64,000 nucleotides of DNA from Pseudomonas mucoides (GTDB taxonomy: Bacteria > Pseudomonadota > Gammaproteobacteria > Pseudomonadales > Pseudomonadaceae), in assembly GCF_015461845.1 (NCBI RefSeq), contig NZ_JACOPW010000012.1, positions 1 through 64,000 of the forward strand. Reading direction: 5' to 3'. A program made the position numbers and the translations under genes. The notes beneath the pieces are model-generated. The model was not told the DNA's origin. It made no database searches and saw only the letters and a list, made by a program, of their open reading frames with translations. This document shows, one piece after another, positions 1-7,731 of the stretch (its first letter is position 1; every line of letters starts with the position of its first letter).

Positions 1-57
1 GACGCCGGGCACCTCAGACTAACAATGCCACCCCTGCGTCGCTGCGCTCCGACTGCC

Positions 58-121
58 TGTCCGAATGATCGTGGAACAGGTGTCCGGATCAGCGTGGGCT
101 GAGTGTCCGAATGGCGTGGAA
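58..121. repeat. Three direct repeats with 23-bp period, IS21-like end
   Basis: Three copies of TGTCCGRAT-NN(N)-CGTGG start at 58, 81 and 104, a regular period of 23 bp. Serial terminal repeats of about this size are typical of IS21-family ends, where they bind the transposase. No transposase is inside the window, so this would be the end of an element lying to the left, or a remnant. It is unrelated to the intact IS21-type element at 30.5-32.9 kb. Confidence 0.4.
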
Positions 122-754
122 TCCGCACTTGGAGAAGAGCTTCTTCAATGCTGCCTCCAAAATCCGATGCCCTGAAGCATTTATTTGGGCGCTCGCCATC
201 CGAGCCATGCCCTTGCTGGATCATGGGCCGGTACCCAATCAGTTCTTTTGACTTGTTGTGAAGCTTTGAGATCCTGCGCATCTCAAAGGCATCCTGATGC
301 TGCCAGCGCTTGGATCGCTCGTGAATAGGGGGACCGCATTCGGCTTCTACTGCCGGCGGATCGTCCACGTCGACTGTATCCGCCAACGGCAGGCAGGCTC
401 GACGACGCATGAAAATGAGGTCGAAACTCGTGGCTGATTGGATTTCAGGCACAGCAGAAGTGGGTTGACGCAATTTTCCAGAATCCATTGGTACTTAGCG
501 GCTCATAACGATCTGGGGTGCCAGGTCGACGGCTCATTTTTGCATGGCGCGATCCTGGTGCCCGGTCGTACCCTTCGTGTAGGGGCACATGAAAATTCTA
601 TGGTGAAGCAAGTAGCGTATGTGGCTTGCAAGGCCTTGCACGCCGAATGTTACTGAGACGATACAGCAAACCTGCAGCTATTTTAAGATGGAAAATTCCA
701 TAACGGCCACATCCACATCCGGCTTTAAGCAGGTGCAGTATCCACATCAGGACT
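122..754. other. Intergenic stretch with no supported gene
   Basis: No open frame here has a good ribosome site or protein-like composition. The longest frame (438-656, plus strand) lacks both. There is no copy of the shared minus-strand promoter element. It may be decayed sequence next to the IS-like repeats. Confidence 0.5.
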
Positions 755-1306
755 TTAAACGGGAACGTTTCTAAAGAAACTTTCATCATAGTCAGGCATG
801 TCCTCCATCTGTAGGGGCGGCGGGGTAAAGTCCGCATGCTCAGGTGGGGATTGGTAAGACTGACGATTAGGGGCGGGGTGTCGTTGGCCTTGGGGTTGGG
901 AACCCTGCTGAGGTCTGGACTCTCTCTGAGCCGGCGCGGATGAGGTTCGAATAGAAGCACTCGCACTTTCCACAAAATGGCACTGTCCGTCGAAGTCATC
1001 AACGATGATCTCCGTAATCGACTTCTCAACGGAGCCAACAGTGTATTTACGAGATTTAAGCTTGCCCACGACGTAGAGATCTCGGCCCTTGCGGCCACCC
1101 TGCGCCACTACGTCAGCGTGCCTGCCCTTCAAAACGATGCGATGCCACTCAGTTTCTTCAACCTTCGAACCACTTTGTTTGTCAGTCCACGACTCGCTTG
1201 TAGCCAGGGAAACTACGGTGGTGGAGCCGTTATTGAACTGCTGAACCTTCGGGTCAGAGCCCATTGTTCCGATGATAGTGACAGTGTTAACGCCGCGCTT
1301 TGCCAT
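755..1306 (-). CDS. ssb: Single-stranded DNA-binding protein
   Basis: SSB of 183 aa, normal for the family (150-180). The OB fold covers about residues 1-115, with the opening GVNTVTIIGTMGSDPKVQ and the block ETEWHRIVLKGRHADV. A Gln/Pro-rich linker follows. The C-terminal tip is unusual: SSBs normally end in DDDIPF, the docking site for repair and replication partners, whereas here the acidic segment MEDMPDYDE runs into SFFRNVPV. Expected role is to coat ssDNA during plasmid replication or after transfer. No strong ribosome site precedes the ATG. The family call is firm; what the altered tip does is inference. Confidence 0.93.
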   Translation of the reverse strand: MAKRGVNTVTIIGTMGSDPKVQQFNNGSTTVVSLATSESWTDKQSGSKVEETEWHRIVLKGRHADVVAQGGRKGRDLYVVGKLKSRKYTVGSVEKSITEIIVDDFDGQCHFVESASASIRTSSAPAQRESRPQQGSQPQGQRHPAPNRQSYQSPPEHADFTPPPLQMEDMPDYDESFFRNVPV

Positions 1307-1408
1307 TGTTCGGGAAGACCTTTGAAGACTGATTTAACGCCGAGCGAACCCAGCAATACCCGCTATTCAACCATCGAATAGATCGCAGACGTACTCAAAA
1401 CGCACCTC

Positions 1409-1822
1409 TCAAACCAGAATTGGCTGATCAGCCAGCTCGACCAATAACCGGTGTAGAAGGTTGGCGAGATCTCGACGGCGGTCGGCAGTCAAAACCGAAC
1501 CATCGCCATAAAGCCCTTTGGAGATATGTCGAAGGCGAACAAGCTGTTCAGCTTCAACAAAGAACCCTTCATCTGAAGATTCGTCGGTTGGTGGTTTATA
1601 GCAGTCCCTCCAGTGCGTAACACTATCGGTCAGATCAAGGCTGTCCGGACATTCACTAATCCAGCGGCCGGACCACATGTCACCGTCATCGTCATAACGG
1701 ACGAAACGGGCTACCCGTTGTGAACCCCATTCGAGGAAAACCATGACAGGTACAGATCTCGCGTATAGAAACTCTCTGTCGGGCAGAACCGGCAAGGCGC
1801 GAGTTACTTTGTGCCAGGGCAT
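1409..1822 (-). CDS. Hypothetical protein (137 aa)
   Basis: Not recognised. The frame is open upstream to a GTG at 1882 that overlaps the previous stop. I prefer the ATG at 1822 because GAGG sits 8 nt before it and because the shared promoter element (1848-1881) would place transcription initiation downstream of that GTG. The protein is acidic in the middle (YDDDGDMWSG) and has no membrane segment or signal peptide. The upstream neighbour is an alarmone-hydrolase-like gene. Confidence 0.6.
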   Translation of the reverse strand: MPWHKVTRALPVLPDREFLYARSVPVMVFLEWGSQRVARFVRYDDDGDMWSGRWISECPDSLDLTDSVTHWRDCYKPPTDESSDEGFFVEAEQLVRLRHISKGLYGDGSVLTADRRRDLANLLHRLLVELADQPILV

Positions 1823-1847
1823 GGGATGAACCTCAAATAAGATGAGA

Positions 1848-1881
1848 TCATCATGCTGCCTATCGACTCGTGCCAGAATCA
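1848..1881 (-). promoter_or_regulatory. Shared promoter element upstream of 1409-1822
   Basis: Minus strand ATTCTGGCAC, 16 nt, then TGATGA. It overlaps the end of the upstream gene and lies about 25-60 nt before the ATG at 1822. Confidence 0.55.
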
Positions 1882-2427
1882 CCCATCCAGAATATTTTGT
1901 ATCATTTGACTCAGGCGCTCGTGTAGGACTGGGGAGCCCTGGGTTGTCAAAGGCAGGATCAGCTTTTTCTCGCCCGCGTAGGTGAGAGCAAAGGCAGGGG
2001 AGCGCTGCTGCAGGTCTGAGAAATTGTGGATGGCATCGGCAAGCCTTAATGACTGCCCATCAGGCGACGCCTTGGACAGGTGCTGGCGGTCGATCGCCTT
2101 TCGAACCGCCCTGCTACCATCATTCATTCGACTCGGGTTTGTGACTTCTTTCACGAGCTGAAGGACGGCAGACCCAAGAAGGTCGAGAATCACTCGCTCA
2201 CGCTGAATGCGAATTTCTTCAGGGCACTCAAGGGTGTCATGGAGATAGCCTGCCGCGATCAGTTCCCAACTGTCTGAGATCTCCGCCAACAAGTTTGCTA
2301 CCGCAGTAGGGTGTGTGATGTATGGCACATCGGTAGTGTAGTTGCGCAACTCACCCAAATGCCATTCTGTGGCCAGTCCCATCGCAACCTTCAACCGCTC
2401 ATCCATGGAGGTGAGTGCCTGAAGCAT
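1879..2427 (-). CDS. HD-domain protein resembling small alarmone hydrolases (SpoT/Mesh1 type)
   Basis: A 182-aa single-domain protein, the usual size of stand-alone (p)ppGpp hydrolases. Seen in order: ITHPTAVANLL (metal-binding His), AAGYLHDTLECPE (HD pair plus a following Glu), VLQLVKEVTNPSR, and LRLADAIHNFSDL, which matches the SpoT/Mesh1 motif KLADRLHN that supplies the last metal-binding Asp. The residue after the catalytic Glu is Cys where SpoT has Asp. No synthetase domain is present. An internal ATG at 2406 overlaps the upstream stop and could be the true start. Hydrolysis of (p)ppGpp or a related toxic alarmone is inferred from family motifs. Confidence 0.65.
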   Translation of the reverse strand: MLQALTSMDERLKVAMGLATEWHLGELRNYTTDVPYITHPTAVANLLAEISDSWELIAAGYLHDTLECPEEIRIQRERVILDLLGSAVLQLVKEVTNPSRMNDGSRAVRKAIDRQHLSKASPDGQSLRLADAIHNFSDLQQRSPAFALTYAGEKKLILPLTTQGSPVLHERLSQMIQNILDG

Positions 2428-2974
2428 CCAGCACTGGATGGACCCAGTACGCCAGGCAAGGGTAGACCGGTAGATCTGAAGGGTGGTGAGCTTTTACCTT
2501 GCAGAAGCCTGCGTTCGCCAGGCCGTTGATGCCCAAGTAGTTATTGGTTTTAAGGCCAAGTCGAATTAGTGAACCTTCCCCACTATATTCGTCGTTGCGG
2601 ATGATCCGGAACTCAGGAATGCCAATCTGTATGCCGGCGGCCCACCCCCAGGCAGTTGCCTCGCCGTCACCGATCTGGACAACTGCGCGGTCCAGTGGAG
2701 AGCCAGGGAAGACATCAATGCCGGAGACCGCGTTGAAAACAGCTCTCTGACCTGCCCCGACATTTCCAGAGAATAAGTGTCGGAACTGTTCAGGAACGGT
2801 AGCCAAATGTCCCGCCTCATGCAGGAGAGCAGAAGCTCGGCAGCGAGGATCAACGTTGATTGATCCCGCAGAAATCTCGCAGTGCTGGGCAAACCCAGTA
2901 GCTCCAGGTACTAGCCTGACAGTGATGCCAACTTCGTTGAGGAAGTCCATGGTTCGCGTGAGGTACTTGTCCAT
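2399..2974 (-). CDS. HEAGH metallopeptidase-like protein
   Basis: 191 aa. The segment SALLHEAGHLATVPEQF carries HExxH, the zinc site of gluzincin-type peptidases, near residue 52. The segment GDGEATAWGWAAG, about 50 residues later, supplies a plausible third ligand. A small HEAGH domain resembles ImmA/IrrE-type proteins, but no helix-turn-helix or other partner domain is visible. No signal peptide, so cytoplasmic. The end overlaps the start of the HD-domain gene, suggesting one transcript. Substrate unknown. Confidence 0.5.
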   Translation of the reverse strand: MDKYLTRTMDFLNEVGITVRLVPGATGFAQHCEISAGSINVDPRCRASALLHEAGHLATVPEQFRHLFSGNVGAGQRAVFNAVSGIDVFPGSPLDRAVVQIGDGEATAWGWAAGIQIGIPEFRIIRNDEYSGEGSLIRLGLKTNNYLGINGLANAGFCKVKAHHPSDLPVYPCLAYWVHPVLDASGTHLHG

Positions 2975-3031
2975 CTGAAATCCAATGCGCTAGCTAATGA
3001 GGCGGGTAAATAGCAACCGCCGTGTTTGACT

Positions 3032-3065
3032 ATAGCGTGGCATGACCTTTGATGTGGCACCACCC
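3032..3065 (-). promoter_or_regulatory. Shared promoter element, weak copy, upstream of 2399-2974
   Basis: Minus strand GGTGGTGCCAC, 16 nt, then CGCTAT. Flanks match the family but the distal hexamer is poor. Confidence 0.35.
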
Positions 3066-3072
3066 TAGTGGG

Positions 3073-3327
3073 TCAGTGGCACGATGAGGCGATTAAACGG
3101 ATCAATGCCTCCTCAGGGGGAATAACTTCCCAACGCCGGCCAAGCTTTTGGCCCGCGGTGAACGAGGTGCCCGCGTAGTGCCCTTCCAACCGAGTGATTG
3201 TTGTGTAGCGGCGGTGAGCCACGTCCTCGACGCGAAGGAGGGCGTTTTCACCGGGCTGCATAATGTATTCACCGGGACGAAGCTGATTGGTGGATTTGGT
3301 CTGTCGCTGAGAGAGGTCTAGGGACAT
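3073..3327 (-). CDS. Small hypothetical protein (84 aa)
   Basis: Not recognised. Starts at an ATG preceded by AGGTG. The segment LRPGEYIMQPGENALLRVEDV looks like a small beta-rich domain; the protein is basic and soluble. A perfect 7-bp inverted repeat lies 16-32 nt upstream of the start, so it may be under its own repressor. Confidence 0.55.
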   Translation of the reverse strand: MSLDLSQRQTKSTNQLRPGEYIMQPGENALLRVEDVAHRRYTTITRLEGHYAGTSFTAGQKLGRRWEVIPPEEALIRLIASSCH

Positions 3328-3342
3328 CGATTGAGCACCTGC

Positions 3343-3359
3343 AGATAACCACGTTATCT
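3343..3359. promoter_or_regulatory. Operator-like palindrome
   Basis: AGATAAC-CAC-GTTATCT, perfect 7-bp arms around 3 nt, directly upstream of the start at 3327. Size and position suit a dimeric repressor site. The two Arc-type proteins of this window are possible binders, by inference only. Confidence 0.4.
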
Positions 3360-3410
3360 AGAGCTTAACTATCAAGTCCCATATTGCACTCCAAAAGAGG
3401 GTGCCAAAAA

Positions 3411-3641
3411 TCAGGAGGCTACTGGGGTAACAATGAAATGAAGGCTGGCATAGGCAGAATTACAACTCCAAACCTCCACTCCGGATTTGCTGAAGTAGGC
3501 CCACCCATCACGAATCGTCAGGTCAGCTTCAGGCCACACAGAGCTGTGACCATTGATGCCTGCCTTGAGAAATGTAGCCTCTTTGCAGCGGGCCAGGTAG
3601 ACACCGGCCTTCAGCTTGGTTGGTTCATTGAGTCGACTCAT
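3411..3641 (-). CDS. Small hypothetical protein (76 aa)
   Basis: Not recognised. ATG at 3641 chosen because GTGGAG precedes it; the frame also has a TTG at 3656 inside that site. The middle contains ATFLKAGINGHSSVW and DLTIRDGWAYFSKSG. Soluble, no motif. Confidence 0.45.
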   Translation of the reverse strand: MSRLNEPTKLKAGVYLARCKEATFLKAGINGHSSVWPEADLTIRDGWAYFSKSGVEVWSCNSAYASLHFIVTPVAS

Positions 3642-3668
3642 CTTTGGGCTCCACAATCATGCGCTGAA

Positions 3669-3911
3669 TCATACCAGCCGGCGCATGACTGCACAGGGAA
3701 CGCAATTACAGACAGAACCGCCACTGGAGAAATAAAAGGATGTTGCTTTCGATGATGGCTCACTGGACTCTGCGCCAGAACCAAGGCCGTCCTCAGTAGC
3801 TGTACGCTCTTGAGCCTGTGCAGCCAGCTGGGCCATTACCTGATCGGCGAGGTACTCGAGCAACCCCTTGTGAGGCTGGGTATGAGAACCAATTTGATTG
3901 GTTGGGTACAA
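3669..3911 (-). CDS. Small hypothetical protein (80 aa), TTG start
   Basis: Not recognised. The TTG at 3911 has a strong GGAGG 7 nt before it, and the shared promoter element at 4059-4092 lies upstream, which together make this a likely gene. The second half is rich in Ser, Glu and Thr, and the end (SVCNCVPCAVMRR) has three cysteines that could bind metal. Confidence 0.5.
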   Translation of the reverse strand: MYPTNQIGSHTQPHKGLLEYLADQVMAQLAAQAQERTATEDGLGSGAESSEPSSKATSFYFSSGGSVCNCVPCAVMRRLV

Positions 3912-4058
3912 GCTAAATCCTCCATCCGGGCTTTAGACGCTAATGAGAGCATTTGAAACACCAAAGCTGAGTCACCACCTTCCCGATGCCAGGGTATCGG
4001 CCGCACAAAGGCATGCCTTAGAAAGTATGATCTAACCTGAAGCAGCTCAGGTTCAGAG

Positions 4059-4092
4059 CTAGTCTGATAGGCATCAAGGTGTGCCAGAAGCA
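4059..4092 (-). promoter_or_regulatory. Shared promoter element upstream of 3669-3911
   Basis: Minus strand GCTTCTGGCAC, 16 nt, then GACTAG. It follows directly after the terminator of the upstream gene. Confidence 0.5.
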
Positions 4093-4126
4093 AAAAACCC
4101 CCACAACCTGAATAAGGCTGTGAGGG
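4092..4126 (-). terminator. Rho-independent terminator of 4199-4732
   Basis: On the minus strand CCCTCACA pairs with TGTGGGGG (one mismatch), followed by six Ts. It ends the transcript of the 4199-4732 gene, about 75 nt after its stop. Confidence 0.75.
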
Positions 4127-4198
4127 TCCTCCCTGCTAGATCAATCAATCTCAGTGCTCGGAACTAAACCGTTCAAGGGCCAGAACATTGCACCAATA

Positions 4199-4732
4199 TC
4201 AAGCGGCCAGCTTTGTCGGCTGGCTATGCTTGGTTTCAATCTTTTGAAACTCTGCAAGCATCTCGCTATACGTCAAAGACCCACGTTGATGGGCTTCGAT
4301 GTGCGCTAGGCGCTCGCAACCTTTTTTCCACTCCAGGGTGGCTGACAGTTTGTCGAGAGTGTCTCGTGGCGCGACCCGGGTGAACCCAGATTTAAACGCC
4401 TCAAGGACTGCTTCGTCGAGGGTGTCAGTTGAATAATGGGACATCCATCCTATGTCACGGAACGCAGAGTAACGAAAGCGTCCCGCTTCTGAAGCATCCG
4501 GCAAGATCAAAGCCCACGAATCCCCCGATTCGTTTTGCAAGATCATGCCGAGGCCAAGCTCATCGAGCTCGACATACACCGCCTGTAAATTCTCGTGTCG
4601 AACCTCAATTTCCCGGATTAAGGATTTCTCGAGCGCACAAGGGGTGTCTTTGTTCGATTGGATTGGACGTAACAGTTCGCGCGTAGCCTCGATTTGGTCG
4701 AAGTAGTAGTTACGAAAGCTGAATGTGGTCAT
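4199..4732 (-). CDS. Hypothetical protein (177 aa)
   Basis: Not recognised. ATG at 4732 has GGAG 8 nt upstream; an upstream ATG at 4756 has none. Alpha/beta composition with an N-terminal MTTFSFRNYYFDQIEATREL and a Lys-rich C-terminus. No signal peptide or membrane segment. The shared promoter element is absent; it stands alone, divergent from the candidate large RNA, and has its own terminator. Confidence 0.65.
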   Translation of the reverse strand: MTTFSFRNYYFDQIEATRELLRPIQSNKDTPCALEKSLIREIEVRHENLQAVYVELDELGLGMILQNESGDSWALILPDASEAGRFRYSAFRDIGWMSHYSTDTLDEAVLEAFKSGFTRVAPRDTLDKLSATLEWKKGCERLAHIEAHQRGSLTYSEMLAEFQKIETKHSQPTKLAA

Positions 4733-4934
4733 GGGTACATCTCCGAGGAGGGGCATCCATGCCAGAGCATGAGAATGCCCTGGTGGGGTGGTAGGTACGA
4801 CTCTGCTTGCCTAGGGCGCGCAGCTTGTTACGGCGCGCAGCGGCCTGATTAAGCAATAGCTGTGGAGCACCCCAACTCATGAGTTTTCATAGGGTTTCTC
4901 TCGCCAGTAGAACGGTGGGCACATTACATATACC

Positions 4935-5535
4935 CGGTGCTCTAAGGCCAGGTTCGGAAGGTGGGAACCAACATTACCTGGCCAAAACCTGGGGATGTCA
5001 GGCCTTACCGGAAGGATCCGCTTTTGCGGAAAGGGTGATCTGTATCGCGTAGCCAGCCACAAAAAGAGCATTAGGCGGAAGCCGATCAGATCAGACATTG
5101 CGACGGGTCAAGGAGGAACTCAACGGCAAGCCGTTGGGGTCCGCACAGCTGGTGAGCTGTGTTCTGCGCAATGGATTTCTCGTTACCGAGGATTTACCCA
5201 AAAGCAATGCAATGAGCAAAGCTCCAAGCTAGGCGCTCATACCTGAAGGAAATGAAAACACCAAGCCTGACGGCAGGATGTGATCTCTACCGTCTGGGGG
5301 AAGCACCTTCAAAGAAGGGCAATGCGATCATCACCAACAAAAGTCGATGCGATCTGGATGCGTAGGAAGGTCGAAACCTTGCTACGAATTTAGATTGATC
5401 TAGCAGTATCTACGCAAAGGAATGGCAGAAATAACTGACAGTCCAATGAGTCCCTGCAAACCTGACGGATTAACGTCGAGATAGGTAGGGTGCGCAATCA
5501 AGGATTGGGCATAGAACGTGATCTTTTTAGCACCG
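4935..5535 (+). ncRNA. Candidate large structured RNA (about 600 nt), class unknown
   Basis: No convincing coding frame, but many perfect helices in series. The ends pair: CGGTGCT (4935-4941) with AGCACCG (5529-5535). Inside: 4946-4953/4976-4983 (8 bp, enclosing GGT-GGGA-ACC), 5017-5030 (TCCGC-TTTT-GCGGA), 5036-5042/5087-5093 (7 bp) enclosing GGC-GGAA-GCC, 5121-5136 (6 bp), 5144-5161 (7 bp), 5212-5217/5235-5240, 5269-5273/5290-5294, 5306-5318, 5361-5386 (two stacked 5-bp stems with a CGAA loop), 5391-5402, 5464-5477 and 5495-5507. Linkers are A-rich and two loops are GNRA on the plus strand, which favours that strand. Large ornate RNAs of this build (such as GOLLD and ROOL) occur on phages and plasmids; I cannot assign this one to either. 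Confidence 0.6.
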
Positions 5536-5740
5536 CTCGCTCAGGGCCACAAGTCAAAAAACCACCCCAAAATTCAGTGTAGCGGTGGAATGGCATTCGT
5601 TGTCGCACCTGGGGCATGAAGATATTGATATGAAGTTTGACAGGGATACACGGCATTTTGGCGACCATTGCTTGGGTTGGGATAAGGCGCCAATGGGGTT
5701 ACGCTAGCTCAGCTGCAGCACAATTTCTCAAGGAGCTATC

Positions 5741-6214
5741 ATGGATACATTCAGTGCCGAACCAAAGCCGCCAAAGACAAAGCAATCGATCGCTTGGCTG
5801 GTTGCCATCGTAGCTTTCGCTTTGGCGGGATTGGTGCCCATGCCTGTTGGGGCTCAGAATCTTCTGACTCTACTGGGACTCGGAGTCTTTGGCTTTGGGG
5901 CTGTGATCGGCATTAAGCACGATAGGGCCCACGCGAAGTGGCTATCAACTCAACCAGCCTCAGTAGATCCAATGCGTGGATCTCCGAAGCTTCCTCACGT
6001 CCCCCAACTCATCGCTTTTTTGATTGGGATAGGCTCAATAGGAGCCCTCTGTTATCTGGGGCTCCCACTGAAGGATGGCGGTTTCACCAGCGCAGATTGG
6101 TGGCTTCTGCTGCTTAGCATCACTGCCTTGGGAGGGTTTGGTTATGCCTCGAAAATCCAGAAAAAACACAACAAAGCCTATATGGAATGGCGGAATACCA
6201 AACATCCCCTCTAA
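5741..6214 (+). CDS. Four-segment membrane protein, unknown function
   Basis: 157 aa. AGGAG lies 7 nt before the ATG. Four hydrophobic segments at about residues 18-36, 40-58, 86-106 and 119-138, with short basic loops such as KHDRAHAKW and KIQKKHNKAY after segments 2 and 4. The protein therefore looks like two related two-helix halves. Inner-membrane location is expected. One of only a few plus-strand genes; it lacks the shared promoter element. Function unknown. Confidence 0.7.
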   Translation: MDTFSAEPKPPKTKQSIAWLVAIVAFALAGLVPMPVGAQNLLTLLGLGVFGFGAVIGIKHDRAHAKWLSTQPASVDPMRGSPKLPHVPQLIAFLIGIGSIGALCYLGLPLKDGGFTSADWWLLLLSITALGGFGYASKIQKKHNKAYMEWRNTKHPL

Positions 6215-6249
6215 GTGCGGTATCCCTTCGCGAACACATTCAGCTAAGC

Positions 6250-6268
6250 CCCGCTGGTATACAGCGGG
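6250..6268. terminator. Hairpin between convergent genes
   Basis: CCCGCTG-GTATA-CAGCGGG, perfect 7-bp stem between the convergent membrane protein and ligase genes. No long T-run on either side, so termination is a guess. Confidence 0.45.
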
Positions 6269-6276
6269 AGCCTTCT

Positions 6277-7650
6277 TCACGCCGCCACTGACTCAATCAT
6301 TCCAATAGTTGCCTTGGCGTCTTCCAGCTGCTGGATGATGCGCTCCACGGTGTCGGCTGTGGTCCGATCAGGTCGAAGCTCGCCGAATCGTGGCAGAAAC
6401 AGGCTGTAGAGGTTTGTTTTCTTGTTGGGCTTGGTGACGTCGTTGAATGTCACCTTGATGATCGAGTCAATGTAGCGCTCAGGATTGTTGAAAATCTCAA
6501 GTCGCAATTCGTCCGAAAAGCCTGAAATGTTGACCTCCAGCATTCCGCACTCACTCACGCACTCAAGTGCGCCGAACGTCTTCGCATTTTTACCCTTCCC
6601 TTTACTCAACCCCTTCACCCGCAGCTCAGCTGGTGCTTCCATTTTGATCTTGACGCTGAACGGCGAACCACTGGAACCGGTGTCGCGCCAAGGGCCGTCA
6701 GGGTGCTTGATGACCGCGCCTTCTTTGCCATTACGGATATACACACCAGAGGCGGCATAGGCCTCGTCCAGCGAGTAAACGACCTGTGTGTGAATCAGCC
6801 TCACCTTACCGCCGCCCAGATCCTCGACCACTTTACCGACTTGCGAGAAGCGCTCTGAGTATGGCGTCAGACAGCTACCTCGTCGGGTCAGGGACTCCAA
6901 CGGCACAACGTCCCAGAGGTACGGCACAGGCACGCAACCAGCTTGGAACGGGGTGCCCTTGTTGACTGACGTAAGCATGCCATTGCCAATCTCACGCGGC
7001 AGGATTGCCCCATCTTTTTCCACGAGCATTTCGCCGTGGTACTGGCCGTCAGGCCAGCTGGCAAAGACCTCACCCAGATCACCGTACAGCTCAAGGGGCC
7101 ACTCGAAACCAGAACGGCTGATGACGGTTGCGCCACCGTTTTTAACGGTGAGGGCAAAAAAGGTACCGTCCGCCTTTTCTTGTAGATAGATTCCTCGCGC
7201 CCATGGCCAGCTTTCCAGATCCACATCTGAAGGCAGGCTGCAACGCATGTACGGTACTTCGGGAATGGTAAGCGGCAGAATCTTATTGATTGAGCCCTCA
7301 GAGAAACCTGCCCTCGGATCTCGGTGGAGCACTCGCCACAGCAGCTCCGAGGATTCTGGAGTGAGGGTATTCAAAGCCGATTGCACTTCACGATTTGCGG
7401 CGTCCCCTGAGAGTTGGCGGGTAGCCAAGCGGTCAAGCATCAGCCAAGTGTCATCGGTGAATACCCCGGTACCGAACACCTCGGAGCGAGCTGGACGCTT
7501 GTAGAAGCTGATCAGTGGATTGAGCATGAGCTTCATCACGCGTTGGAATGTTGGGTCAACCATATAAGTTGTCAGAAGCGCCGACTTCTCGAGCTTGCCG
7601 CTTACAGCAGCAACGGTATCAAGGGCACGCAGGATTTCGCAGGAGTTCAT
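6277..7650 (-). CDS. ATP-dependent DNA ligase
   Basis: 457 aa, in the size range of phage-type ATP ligases. Nucleotidyltransferase motifs in order: LQEKADGTFFAL (KxDG, the adenylated Lys near residue 158), YHGEMLVEKDG (motif III), YIRNGKEGAVIKHPDG (motif IV) and FSVKIKM (motif V). The C-terminal part is an OB-like region. It joins nicks using ATP, unlike the NAD-dependent chromosomal LigA, and fits with the SSB and helicases in this window. No strong ribosome site precedes the ATG. A hairpin lies just after the stop. Confidence 0.92.
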   Translation of the reverse strand: MNSCEILRALDTVAAVSGKLEKSALLTTYMVDPTFQRVMKLMLNPLISFYKRPARSEVFGTGVFTDDTWLMLDRLATRQLSGDAANREVQSALNTLTPESSELLWRVLHRDPRAGFSEGSINKILPLTIPEVPYMRCSLPSDVDLESWPWARGIYLQEKADGTFFALTVKNGGATVISRSGFEWPLELYGDLGEVFASWPDGQYHGEMLVEKDGAILPREIGNGMLTSVNKGTPFQAGCVPVPYLWDVVPLESLTRRGSCLTPYSERFSQVGKVVEDLGGGKVRLIHTQVVYSLDEAYAASGVYIRNGKEGAVIKHPDGPWRDTGSSGSPFSVKIKMEAPAELRVKGLSKGKGKNAKTFGALECVSECGMLEVNISGFSDELRLEIFNNPERYIDSIIKVTFNDVTKPNKKTNLYSLFLPRFGELRPDRTTADTVERIIQQLEDAKATIGMIESVAA

Positions 7651-7731
7651 TTAGGCAGTCTCTTTAGATGATGGGATAGATTTTACGGGTGGCTAGCTGT
7701 GCCACCAGCGGGAACAGGGCGTCAAAATTCA

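Noticed and set aside
598..1098. Minus-strand 166-aa frame overlapping ssb
   Set aside because: It is an alternative frame of the ssb gene, whose OB-fold motifs are unmistakable.
3836..4093. Minus-strand 85-aa frame
   Set aside because: It begins inside the shared promoter element and terminator region, lacks a ribosome site, and overlaps the better supported TTG-started gene at 3669-3911.
4877..5246. Two short frames (minus 4877-5098 and plus 4995-5246)
   Set aside because: No ribosome sites, and both run through strings of perfect hairpins; the structured-RNA reading explains the region better.
5341..5400. A tRNA-like gene around the GGTCGAAACC hairpin
   Set aside because: The loop has only 4 nt, and no acceptor or anticodon stems fit around it.
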